Shown: positions 50,001 to 61,123 of the stretch, piece after piece
Layout: every line of letters starts with the position of its first letter
Numbering within the stretch: the first letter of the stretch is position 1
Assembly (NCBI RefSeq): GCF_009870125.1
Contig: NC_046680.1
Coordinates: forward strand, 5,766,001 to 5,830,000
From: Drosophila pseudoobscura
Taxonomy: Eukaryota; Arthropoda; Insecta; Diptera; Drosophilidae
Reading direction: 5' to 3'
Length of the DNA: 64,000 nucleotides
Made by a program: the position numbers and the translations under genes
Notes under the pieces: generated by a model
Seen by the model: the letters and a program-made list of their open reading frames with translations, nothing else
Told to the model about the DNA's origin: nothing
Databases searched by the model: none

Positions 50001-50010
50001 TTTATATAGG
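50001..50010 (-). promoter_or_regulatory. TATA box of protease C
   Basis: Minus-strand CCTATATAAA, followed about 25 nt downstream by a TTCAGATT initiator-like sequence and then the ATG at 49949. A TGATAAG GATA site lies 13 bp upstream of it. Confidence 0.65.
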
Positions 50011-50022
50011 ACTGCCTCCAAC

Positions 50023-50029
50023 TGATAAG
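50023..50029 (+). promoter_or_regulatory. GATA site next to the protease C TATA box
   Basis: TGATAAG, a consensus GATA-factor site. GATA factors drive many gut digestive-enzyme genes in Drosophila. Its role here is inferred from position. Confidence 0.4.
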
Positions 50030-50138
50030 AGAGAATATTTCACTTGTTTTAAAGAGAAACACAAATATTGGCTACAGATTGAAGTCAAGGCTACTATTTA
50101 CATGATCTTGAAGGGGGGTTTTTGGGGCAAGTGGCACA

Positions 50139-50144
50139 TTTATT
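50139..50144 (-). terminator. Polyadenylation signal of protease B
   Basis: Minus-strand AATAAA one base after the stop codon at 50146-50148, which implies a very short 3' UTR before the protease C promoter. Confidence 0.5.
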
Positions 50145-50145
50145 C

Positions 50146-51543
50146 TTAAAGGCTGACCACACAATTGGTGTTGCCAATCTTCTGGCGTATCCAGCTGATG
50201 TGGGACGTGATCCGGGTGTTGACCCCCATGGGGTACGCGTTGGCGGCACAGCTCTTGCCGAAGCTGATGATGCCGAGGAGGAACTGCTTGGAGGAGCGCA
50301 GGATGACGGGGCCCCCCGAGTCGTACTGGCAGGAGTCGCGGGCGTTGCCCGAGTAGTCATAGGTGCACATTTGGCTGGGATAGATTTCGGCCACGTCGTT
50401 GTACTCCGTCTGGCAGTCCTGGTTGTTCACCACCATCAGGTTGATCTTCTGCATGGTGGCGGATGTGGGCCCGGCAAAGAAGAGCGTGCCCCAGCCAATC
50501 ACGTCGACAGTTTGATACGAAAACGTCTGTGTGCTGCTCAAAGATATCGATTTAGAACGAAGGAGGGCTCTCTCAGGGGGGACTCTGGGTACTCACGTGC
50601 CAACCGGCGGCAGGCAGATGGGACCCACGCCACGGGACCAGAGGATGTTCTGGGCCGTTATCAGAACCGCAATGTCGTTCTTCACATCGGGCTCGTCCTC
50701 GTACTGTTCATGGCGGATCATCTGCTGTATGGCGTACTGCTGGTAGTACCTCGAATTAGAAGCTGTCTCGGAAGAAAGTAATGTGTTCAGTCAGCCCCTT
50801 GCTTTCGATGTCGAAGCTCTTACGGTTCTGTAGATTGTTGGTTCCGGCGATTGCCACAATATTGGTGGCCTGCTTGATCTGCAGCGTGCAATGGGCGGCG
50901 GTAAGGATGTAGCGATGGGCCACTAGCAGGATATTCCAATTGCGAGTTAAAAGGTCACACCACCTATCCTCAGACTCCCCCACTCACCTATGGTGCCGCC
51001 GCAGAAGGAGGGCTGATTGCTGGTCACATCCTTGAGGGCCACCATGCTGGGAAACTCGTTGTCCGCGGCCTGCTGGCCATTGGCAATGCGGGAGTTGACC
51101 GACCAGCCGCAGTTGCAGTTCTGCCGGCTGGTGGTGAGGGTGCACTTGAAGCTGCCGCCCTGCTGTCCCGTCGAGATGTAGGCGAAGACCAGTTCGGTGA
51201 AGAGCGACTCCCGGGCGAAGGTGCCGCTGCCGCAGAAGTTCTCGGCCCCGCGCATCAACAGGTCTCCCTCGGGGTCCAGCCAGAAGTTGTCCGTGCTGCA
51301 CTGGCCACTGCTCTGGGGCAGGCTAATGGTGCACTGCACCTGCACGGAATAGTCCACGGGTGCCACGAACCGGTAGCGACAGGACGTGCCCGCCGGATAG
51401 CTGCCGGGATAGTAGGGGGACTCCACGTAGGTCGTGCCCGGACTCAGGTTGTACGTATTATCGCAGCCCTCGAAGTAGGCCAGAGCGACGGGAGCCAGGG
51501 CCAAGAGCCAGACCTCTGTGATGATTAAACTGCGGCCAAACAT
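50146..51543 (-). CDS. CUB-domain trypsin-like serine protease B
   Basis: Secreted S1 protease. Minus-strand exons: 50988-51543, 50824-50922, 50597-50762 and 50146-50533, giving 402 residues. The 61-nt second intron has the strong donor GTAAGAG. The signal peptide (LLALAPVALA) is followed by a CUB domain with the usual ESPYYPGSYPAGTSCRYRF and four Cys, then CNCGW and predicted activation at NSR|IANG. Catalytic His is in ILTAAHC, Asp in KNDIAVL, Ser in CQYDSGGPVIL. Asp189 predicts trypsin-like specificity; residue 193 is Tyr. It resembles insect venom or digestive CUB-serine proteases. GATA sites lie upstream at 51673-51678, 51845-51851, 51943-51949 and 52093-52110. Confidence 0.88.
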
Positions 51544-51672
51544 TTTGGCCAGACCTTACGGTTTCGAAGCCAAAACTCAACTGGGCCAGCCCGATAATGC
51601 CACCCACAACTAATGCCAGAGACAGTGCCAAAGTTAATTAAAAAAAGAAAGAAAAGGCCACGCTCCAACAGT

Positions 51673-52110
51673 TGATAAAACAGTTGGTAGTTGACATCAA
51701 GTATACGCCTCGTTCGCCCCATTATGCAGTTGTTTAAATACAATGTTAGGCGGCACCGGCCCCCCCTCCGCTGACCTTGGCCAATGCACAGCCTATCCAT
51801 CTTTGAACTTGGCCAATAGCTGCCCTGGCATTACTCAATTTGCCAGATAAGCGGCACTGCACTTACTCTGGGTCATTGCTGTCTAGTCTGTCATGTTCCA
51901 GGCTTTAGCTTCCAGCACCAGATCCACCAGCTGCGCTGCTGGCGATAAGCAAAAGTCGTAGGCAAATAAACGGCTTGTTGAATAATGAGTTCTAATTAAG
52001 AGGCAAACAGCGACGATAACATACGGAGATCTGTTCCATCGGATTCACTTTCCTGCCTCGATTGTTTGCCACTCCACGAGTGGGCAAATACGCGATAAGC
52101 GAAAGATAAA
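51673..52110 (+). promoter_or_regulatory. GATA-site cluster upstream of protease B
   Basis: TGATAA (51673-51678), AGATAAG (51845-51851), CGATAAG (51943-51949), CGATAAG (52093-52099) and AGATAA (52105-52110) lie within 440 bp upstream of protease B. In Drosophila, dense GATA sites near secreted hydrolase genes usually mean midgut expression. Short motifs occur by chance, so this is suggestive only. Confidence 0.35.
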
Positions 52111-55100
52111 CCAGATCCAAGAAATCAGCTACCGCTTGTACTTTCCCCGTGCGTATTTTACATTAAACTCTTTATATTTTATGGCATTAATAGCACCATC
52201 TTTTATCTTTACAATACCTTTTGTTTGGGGGTTAAAAAAAGAAGCAAATAAACAGCAAAGTTGTATCTCTTAAATTCATACATTTGTGGTACTTTTCCAT
52301 CAGTTTTTGTTTGCGGATGGAAATTTGTTATCAATCTTTATTTAAAGCTGTCATTTTATGGGATTATTTTTGCGTTTGTTACTCTCATATTTGTGCAAAT
52401 ATATTTGTTTGAAACAAAGAAAGTGCCAGTTTTCCACTCCAAAAAGGTTTGTTGGTCTTTCATTAACTTTGTACACACACAATACCCGCATGTAAATCTC
52501 CTTCGGATCTCGTGGAAAAACTTACAAAAAATGTCTTAAAAATACAATGAAAAGGCTTTAAATTTTGGTCGAAAAAAATGCATTATTGGGCGGATAGTAA
52601 AGCAATTATGAAAGGGCTGAAAAGGCTGAAAGGGTGCGGGTAAATGTTGATGAATATCGGGCAAAGTGTCTATCAAAAATTGACTTTACATACGCACACA
52701 CATGTACGCGCATAGAAAAATCAGCGCCTAAAAGCATGCAGCGGTTTCGGTCTCTGCCGCGCTCGGAGCCATGTAATTATAATATGGCAGCATTTTTATC
52801 CACTCTTTTGTTGTCCCCCCCAATTGACCCTCCATCCCCACTGCCTCTGCTGTACATAGCCTGGCCATGTCTATATTTTTTAGTGTCACACACAATTTTT
52901 GTTGCTCCATTTGAAGAGCTTTCCCATTTGTTTTTCTTGTTGTTTTTTGAATTTTTTTGCCATGCATTTGCATTTGCACTAATTTGACTTTTGTATTGTT
53001 GCGGTTCCTCCGTACCCTGCCCGGCAGCGCGTTTATGTGTTAGAGTTTTTTGCTAGTCCTTTTGGCTTTCCACCAATCGCATTTCCTCTGCCACATCTCT
53101 GATAGTATGTGTGTGCCTGCGCGCATGTATTGGTGGGTGGGCTGCGCTACGCACTTTTTGACTTTTCGTTGAGGAAAATGCGTTTTCATGCATTGGTTGG
53201 CTGTCGAGAGCCGGACTGGGCGTGTGATTGGGTTTGGTTTTGGGTTACAGCTGGGCTTGGGGTTGGGGGTTGGGGGTTGGGGCTTGGGTTTTATGCTTCT
53301 ATCTCTCTATGTGGCTCTGTGTAGTTCTTTTCGTCTGCACTTACATATATAAATATGTCTGTGTGTGTGTGTGTGTGAATGCATTTTCCCAGGCCGTGTC
53401 ATTTGATGCGGCTGTGACTCTGTGGCCATATCATTAATTGCCGTTAGCTGGCAAGAGGAACTAGGCACGGCCAGCGTGCAACACACACAAATTAGTGGGC
53501 AACACGCTTTGTATAGAAACTACGGCTATGGAAAAAACGTGGGGAAACTGAAACTCCGACAGAAAAGCGGATGGCAATAAAGGAGATATAGCGAAGGCCC
53601 TGCAATGGTTGGAGGCCAGGGCATGCATGTTGTATAGGCTTTAATCGTGTTTGATTACAGATGGACTCTACGTACATATGTATGTATGTATGTCTACGTA
53701 CATATCTATAGAAAAAGTGGGGTTTTTGGTCATATTTCTGAGGTATTAATATACATATGAGGTACGAAAAAGTGTGCAATACTTACGTTTACAAATAACA
53801 AACTGTTTTGACTTTCCTCTCAAATTTTATTGCCAATGAAATGTGGAAAATATTTTCCCTTTCATCCCAACGATGAACAGTAATTGCAGCCATCAGAGAC
53901 TGTCTCTCTCTATCTCTCTCCCCCTCTCCATTTTCCACCACTCTTGACATTTCTATCGGCCTCTTTCATACGGTACGGACGTAAGCGGAAACACATTCAA
54001 TTTGCTGCACCTTCAATCACAATAAATCCATACAAATTTCCGTTTTTTTTTTTGTAGAAAACCTTTTCAAATGCAAACTAAGCAAATTTTAATTAATGAA
54101 AAATTGCAATTAAAAATGGGGTTTTCTTCCAACTATCCAACACTCTAGCATGCGCCGTGAACAGTTTTTCATTTGCGGCCGTAAAAAAAAGGAGGAGAAA
54201 AAACAAAACGGAAGGCAATCCACAAAACAAACAAAAAACGTGCGCCCAGTAAATGCATAAAAAACACAACGCACTCTGTACATACGGCGTATGTACAGCC
54301 ATGGGTGGTCGGGTCGGGCTGTGGGAGGCGTCATCTAAGCACAGGCTCTGCCGCTGCACAGCTGCAACGCTGCCAGCGTCGCCGATTAACATAAACACGT
54401 AAAAAACATTAACAGAGCCACAGCAGCGGCAGCGACAGAGGCAGCGACAGAGGCAGCAACAGCAGCAGCAGCGGCCAACGGCAATGCAGTTAGAAAAAGC
54501 AACAAGAGGAAAACTATGGCACGCGGCGGGAGAGGGGAGCTATTTCATACATAGATAACGCGGCGTATGTGTAACGTGCGAGGGAGACGGAGAGAGCCAG
54601 CCAGCCCCAGAGCCGGCTCTCTCGGTCGCTCATTACACTCATTTCGCATAGTAGTTTGGGGTGGCGCATAGGCAATTTTCCTCACACACAAGCGCACACA
54701 CACATACACACACACACGCATAAAGAAGAAAAAACTGCGCTGACTGCGCTGCCTGGCAGCACCCAAACCCAATCACAAAAACGCGTTAATAAGAGGAAAA
54801 CGTGGGGCAAAAACTACACACAGAAACACAGACACACGCGACACACACAGAGACACACAGACACTCGGCCAGAGAGAGGGAATGACTGGCGCCAACCAAT
54901 CACAGAATTTGTTTACGAATCGTGCGGCAAAAGCAACAGAAAGAAAATACTTGGGGAAAAAAGAAAAATCCACCCACAGCATCGCTCTCTCTATCGCTCT
55001 CCATCTCCATCTCCCTCTCCCTCTCTGCGTCTGTCTCTCTCGCGGCACAGTTTTTATTTTTCCACAGCGAGCTCTCTCTTAAGCGGCGCCCGTTCTCTTT

Positions 55101-56819
55101 GGTGCTCTTTCGCCTGAGTTTTGCCCGTGGATTGAGTGGCTGGCTGGGGCGCAGAGCGAGCGGATGGCTGGGAGACTGGTTTGAGGTTTGGGATGGGGAT
55201 CGGGGAACGAGTTTCTCTCGATTGATGTTTTAGTTAATATGTTCACCAAAATTTTAATTGAATGCTCCATGTTTGTGAATGTTTGATGAATGCTGGGCAG
55301 AGCGAAACGGAGTGGCGCGGAATGCTGGGGGAAGGGGCGAAGATTGACCAAATCTAAAGCGACTTTAATTGGATTTGATATCAGTTTAGTATGCGATTAG
55401 AATCACTAAACCTACTCTGAAATGCAAAAATTGTATGAATTCCCTAAAGAGAGGAATGAGTTTATAGGTTTTTATATTTAAAGAAGTATTAGTGGAGCGA
55501 TAATGGCCAATATCATTGAAGATTCCACTGGATTCTTGACGGACTTTTGGGAAAAACTATTAGTTATTAATTTAAACTGCCGGCCCGAATAGACTCCTTA
55601 TAATTCCACATAATTAAATGAGACCATCGCAGCCATTACTCAACCACTTTACGACATTCATTAACCTAGAAAGGAAAAATGATATAAAAATACCCATAAG
55701 GTTGCCCCAAAGAACTTTTCTATTAGCCAACAATCGATTACAAAGGCTTACGACCTGCGTGCCGGGCTATAAGCAGATAGTGTCCCCCGCAGGAGAGGGC
55801 CAGCTCCAGGAAGGGTGGAAAGCGAATAAAGGGATGGAAGAAGCAAACAGTTAAATGAAACTGTAAACATAACGCATCAAATGTTAATGTCGCCTAATTG
55901 TGTAATTCTGGTGTCGCTTTTTGGCCGCCATTTACATAGGACATAACAATGGAACAGTCCCTCGTAATGGTGCGGGAATTGCCACTAATGAAGGCTCAGA
56001 GGAGCGGGGCTGAAAGCACACGCTAATGAAGTAATTACAACAATTAATTTAATTATGAATTAAGCGATTGTTGCTGTGTTCCCGACATTTATGGGCAGTT
56101 CAAAGGTTGCTCTGGTCGTGGGGATGGGGGAGTGTTACCTCGAGTTTGTTTGGTGAACATGTTGACAAAGGACAACGAAGGACGAGCAGGTACCAGCCTG
56201 GGCTTCGGTTAAGCACAAGGGAAGAAGTGGAATCCCTTTAAAAGAGATAGGAAAAAACTCTGGGCAGTTTTCCAAAATTAATTTAGTAAAATTCTTCGCT
56301 TTAAACCACCAGTATCCACTCACCGCAGAATCAGGAAATGTTTGTACATATTATTCATACGCCCCATGCGACCGCATGCAAACCAACAATCGACTCCCTG
56401 CGTGTGTGTGTGGGTGTGTGTCCATGTGGCACTAATGAGAGCTGCAGTCGCGCGCACACACACACACACAAAACTTATTATCCAGATTTTCGCACCTTTT
56501 CCGCATGCTTTTGGTTTTTGGTTTTTGGTTTTGTCCCTCCCGCCGTTAATTGAAATATAGAATAGCAGCCAATTAAAATGAAAATTATTGCCACGCATTA
56601 TGGTAGGCCCCAACTCCGTGCCCCGTGTGGATAGAGCTGTGCCACTGTTGATTATTTGTAAATTATTGCAGGGCCAATAACACCGTTACTCTGTAGAGCA
56701 TATGCACCTAGTGAAGTCCCATTTTGATTGTTTGAAATGGAAATTAATACCCGAATCGTGGCATAAATAAATGTATTTAATAGTAGGTACATATAGACCC
56801 TAGACTGCAATGATAAGAA
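52111..56819. other. Intergenic DNA, no gene seen
   Basis: Noncoding by inspection. It contains T-rich stretches (52800-52980), a GT run (about 53358-53377), CAG/GACAGAGGCAGC repeats (54417-54475), CA/GA/CT-rich runs (54680-55040) and a short CA run (56450-56470). Open frames are simple-sequence translations. No tRNA or exon chain recognised. Confidence 0.5.
54417..54475. repeat. CAG/GACAGAGGCAGC tandem repeat
   Basis: Two GACAGAGGCAGC units followed by CAG-rich units. No reading frame assigned. Confidence 0.7.
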
Positions 56820-57942
56820 AAACGAGGGGGAACGTTGTGAGTTGCTGCGGACACCGCAACTCTACGGTTATACCCGATACTAAGTCAGTATGGCTCTGCT
56901 CCGGCAGACGCCGCTAATATTAAGCGACACGACAAAGAGTGCGTGCGAGAGAGACAGAAAATCAGTCTGAGCGTGACGTCGGGCGCTGCGTAGCCACTGC
57001 AAATTGATTGAATTGTTCCTTTTGGCTATAAAAATGATCTGATCTGATCCAGATTCAGCAATCTAATAGATATGGTCATTATCTATGATTCTGCGTTTTT
57101 AGTTTTCTCAAATCTGCAATATTGTGGATGCAACAGATTTTCGTCCTTTGTGGGGGCGGATGGGGGTGGGGCGAAATTCTGAGATATACGTTTTATAGTG
57201 ACATCTTAAAGGAGTGTGTGTACCAAATTTGGTTACTCTAGCCTTAATAGTCTCTGAGTTTTGTGGTTGCCTCAGATTTTCGTCCTTTGCGGGGGCGGAA
57301 GGGGGTGTGGCGAAATTTGGACAGGAAACGGTCAAGGTCCGATATCACAGGAGTGTGGATACCAAATTTGGTTGCTCTGGCTTTTATAGGTTCTGAGATC
57401 CTTGAACTCATATTTTACAATTGGCAAAACCGACCATGAAACCTGTGTGTTAGAGTGAGACAGAGCGAGAAAGAGTGAAATTGTTTTCGTGATTCTGGCT
57501 GTAATAATTATACGATCTGGTTCAGATTTTGCACTCTAGAAGATATAGTCATCTTCTACGATTCTGCGTTTTTAGTTTTCTCGTATCGTCGAAATTGTGG
57601 ATGCCACAGATTTTCGCCCTTTGTGGGGGCGGAAGTGGGCGGGGCAAAGTTTTGAAATATTTTTGGAGCAGTGACATATCACAGAAGTCTGGATCCAAAA
57701 CATCGTTGCTCTAGCTCTTATAGTCTTTGAGCATTAGGCGCTGAAGGGGACGGACAGACGGACGGACGGACAGACGGACAGACGGACAGACAGACATGGC
57801 TCAATCGACTCGGCTATTGATGCTGATCAAGAATATATATACTTTATGGGGTCGGAAACGATTCCTTCTGGACGTTACACACATCCACTTTTACCACAAA
57901 TCTAATATACCCCAATACTCATTTTGAGTATCGGGTATAAAA
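56820..57942 (+). mobile_element. SGM/DINE-1-type non-autonomous Helitron-like element
   Basis: About 1.1 kb, noncoding. A 14-bp perfect inverted repeat, TTATACCCGATACT at 56868-56881 and its complement at 57927-57940, lies just inside the ends. The 3' end forms an ATACTC/GAGTAT hairpin, as in Helitron-related INEs. A GACG/GACA microsatellite (57749-57795) precedes the conserved ACATGGCTC...GATCAAGAATATATATACTTTATGGGG block, as described for DINE-1 and mini-me elements. Three internal repeats carry TTTTCG-CCTTTGTGGGGGCGGA and ACCAAATTTGGTT-type blocks (near 57138, 57275 and 57609). The internal triplication resembles SGM elements of the obscura group. No transposase frame is present, so mobility would depend on another element. 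Confidence 0.8.
57749..57795. repeat. (GACR)n microsatellite inside the SGM-like element
   Basis: GACG and GACA tetramers in tandem. On the other strand this is the GTCY repeat noted for mini-me elements. Confidence 0.85.
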
Positions 57943-58425
57943 AGAAACTTCCACTAATCATATTAATCGCTTATTAGCCACAAATACGTTATCTGATGCG
58001 TAATTGCCTGCTAAGTACCCGAATGTGTATTTTTTGACTTTCAATCGAAGCGGCCTTCTGGGAAGTGTGGCGGCGATTGCGATGGACAGGCAGTTCTGTC
58101 GAAATGTATGCTATCTACACCTTTGGCCGATCTAGTCAGGTCGGTCGAGGCGATCGGCTGTCCGATGTGAGCGACTTTAGGGCTGTTGCAAGATTTATCC
58201 CAGTCCCCAGGAACGATCGATCCGCAAGGGTATTTCCACTTCGCCGCTTGAAGGGTCTTTTTTGTTTGTTTTTTGTTTGGTTATCAGAAACATTGACACT
58301 GGCTGGAATACAGATGGTGTTCTCCTGTAAGTTAATCACTTCATAGTAACTAGTAATCTACAAGTACCGCACAGATAACGTCCATTCAACGAAATCGAAT
58401 TCGATGATTGGGCCTTACAGGTAGG
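57943..58425. other. Upstream region of the NRF-6-like gene
   Basis: Noncoding DNA between the repeat element and the TATA box at 58426. No exon seen. The element sits about 480 bp upstream of that TATA box. Confidence 0.55.
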
Positions 58426-58433
58426 TATAAATA
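58426..58433 (+). promoter_or_regulatory. TATA box of the NRF-6-like gene
   Basis: TATAAATA, with a GCAGTTTT initiator-like sequence about 30 nt downstream and the ATG at 58490. The 5' UTR would be about 30 nt. Confidence 0.65.
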
Positions 58434-58489
58434 GGTTTCCCCATCGGATTAGGAAGCAGTTTTCGATTTAACACCGGTAGTAGGCCAAG

Positions 58490-61123
58490 ATGAAAGGTGT
58501 TCTAGCCACGTTGCTGCTCAGTTGGCTGTCGCTAGCCAGAGCCGAGCCGCACTTTATTGATTGGGAGGTGGGCTTGGGGGAGCAGGATGGATTCAGCATG
58601 GTGGACTACGAGCGGCTCATGGATCTGCGTTCCTTGGGAACGGAGTTCTTTCGGCATTTCCGGAACATTTCGGAGGCGGACTCAGAGCTGCTCGAGGGCC
58701 GGCTGCCCAGTCAGCAGGACCTGGTGTGCCTGGCAGACATGGCCCAGCTTATGCAGAGCCTGACGACGGGACGGCTGTGGGCCCTCAACAGTAAGTGGCA
58801 TTTTTCAACTAATTCTGCAAAACGCTCGGCAATGTGTGACTGTTCACAGTGATTGATTCGTGGGGAACCATACCGGCTGGCTATCTGAAGGGGAATATCA
58901 TCGATATGGGCAACTACGACGAGTGCACCAGGGTGCACAAGGCCGTGAGCGAGGCGCACAGCATTCAGGGGAAGTACTGCCTCCTGGAGCTGCCTATTGC
59001 CAAGTGGCTTGGCTTCGACATGGACTTCTTGAAGGTCACCAACATGAGGACCGCTGTGTGCTTCCCGTCCTCCTGCTCCGCCGCGCTCATGGAGACGTTT
59101 TTGGGGCAGCTTCTTCAGCGGCTGCTCGGTGTCAGCGATGCCAAGGAGAAGTTTGCCATAGACGAGGCGACCTGCCGGACAGGCGAGACCCCATCACTTG
59201 ACAGCCTCACCATTGTGACCATGTATGTACTGAAATGTTAGCTGAAATCAGTTGGCCGCGACTAACCAGGCTGTTCACCCTGTTCACGCCAGTGTTCTGC
59301 TATCAGTTCTGGCTTCTGCGACGATTATCTGCACTGTCTACGACTACCTGCTGTGCGGAGATAAGAGTGAGTGAGAAGGGCCGGACTCCGTCCCAGCCCG
59401 GCTAATGTTTTTCCCTTCTCCGGCAGAAACGCCACCGCCCCGTCTGGTCAGTACGTTCTACGCTCGAGTCAGTTCCCGGAGTCTCTTTGCCATCGTGGAC
59501 CCCAAGTCGAGTCCCAACGTCATCCACTGCCTCAATGGCATACGCTGCCTGTCGCTCATATGGGTGATATTTGGCCACGAATACATCTATGCCGTGATAT
59601 CGCCCAGTATCAACCAAAGCGATCTGCTTAGAGTAGGTACCGCTGCCATAGCAATGCCATCTCGCGGGCTCACCCTTTCCAACCCATTCGAACTTATTGC
59701 AGTGGGTGCAGCAGGCTTTCTCCAGCTTCATCATATACGCCCAGTTCTCCGTGGACACGTTCTTCTTCCTCAGCGGGCTGCTGGTAGTCGTGGTCTCCCT
59801 GCGCTTTCTAGAGAAGTGAGTCCCGCCATCTAATCCGTCTCGTCAAGGCTGGTCTAAGTTTTCCTCTGATTTGGCAGAACCAAGGGCAGGATAAACGTGC
59901 CGCTGATGTACCTGCACCGGTACTTGCGCCTCACACCGATGGTGGCGGCCGTCATTCTCGTGTCGATGAAGCTACTTCCCCTCCTGGACGACGGACCCCT
60001 GTCCGAGGAAGTCAACTTTGCGGACTATTCCGTGTGCGAGCGCACCTGGTTCTGGACCCTCCTCTATGTGCAGAACTACGCCACCAAGGAGATTGTGGGT
60101 GACATTGGGGCGCCCGTCGACACACCCTCTGATATCTGACCTTTGAACTATTTCAGTGCATTCCCCATAGTTGGTATCTGGCCGTGGACATGCAGCTGTA
60201 TCTCGTTGCTCCGTTTCTGCTGATCGCTCTCTACAGGTGGGGCAAGAAGGGGGCTGCGGGCATTCTGCTGCTGATGCTGCTGCTCTCGTCGTGCCTCTTC
60301 GCCACCATTCTGACCAACAAGTACCAAGTGATCTTCAAGTAAGTTTCCCCCCTGAGAGATATACTCTTTCCTCCCGTGCTCATGCCCCTCCGCGATTAGA
60401 AAAGGTGACCCGACCGGGGAGAAGCAACGGAAGCTCTACTTTCCATCACACACCCATGCGGCTCCGTGGCTGATCGGCTTCCTGTTCGGCTACTTTGTGC
60501 ACCTGAACCGAGGAAGACAGTTCCCGCTCAGCCGCCTCGTCGTGTGGGCCGGCTGGCTGCTCTGTCTGGCCACGATGTTTGCCTCGATCTTTGCCATGTA
60601 CCCCTACGCCAAGCTGCTGGAACCCTCGCCATCGGTTCTGACGCAGGCCGTGTTCTACACCCTGACCCGCATGGGCTGGCCCCTGGCCCTCTGCTGGGTG
60701 GTCTTTGCCTGCATGCAGGGCCATGGTGGACTGGCCAACAGCTTCCTCTCCTCCCCCCTCTGGCAGCCGTTGTCGAGGCTTTCCTACTCGGCCTACATCT
60801 GGCACGTGTTCATCGGCGAGGTTAGCCATCGACGAATCCGTACGCCCTTGCATTTCACCAACTTCGATATGGTAAGTGAGCCCCTCCCCCCCACTCCCCC
60901 GCACTGTGACTAATCCGATGCTCCTCAGATGCTCTCCTTCTGGTCGACCTTTGGCTTCACCCTGCTGCTCTCCTATGCGTTCTACATAATGATCGAGGTG
61001 CCGATGGCTGGCTTTGAGGCCTTCATCCTGCCCCCCCGAAAGCCCACTGCGAAGCCAGTCGAAGCTCAAGCCGAGCCTCCTGTGGAGTCTCCGAGCGAAA
61101 CAGAACCTAAGCAAAGCGCCTAG
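58490..61123 (+). CDS. NRF-6-type membrane acyltransferase (nose-resistant-to-fluoxetine family)
   Basis: Multi-pass membrane protein. Exons 58490-58790, 58850-59222, 59293-59366, 59427-59632, 59703-59815, 59878-60094, 60157-60338, 60400-60871 and 60929-61123 stay in frame and give 710 residues. A signal peptide ends at LARA (about 18). The extracellular NRF domain (about 30-220) has conserved Cys and the segments IDSWGTIPAGYLKGN and FPSSCS. Then comes an acyltransferase-3 domain with about ten membrane helices. It starts with IHCLNGIRCLSLIWVIFGHEY, which holds the family His, and includes DTFFFLSGLL and SYSAYIWHV. The tail is Pro/Glu-rich. Family members act in lipid handling and in transport of yolk or other compounds in nematodes. 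The substrate here is unknown. Length is normal and no break is seen. Confidence 0.92.

Noticed and set aside
49950-50021. N-terminal extension of protease C
   Set aside because: The frame begins with TTG and crosses the gene's own TATA box. The ATG at 49949 starts a proper signal peptide.
50763-50802. A GC-AG intron of only 40 nt in protease B
   Set aside because: It would be too short, and a canonical 61-nt GT-AG intron (50763-50823) restores the frame with a better donor.
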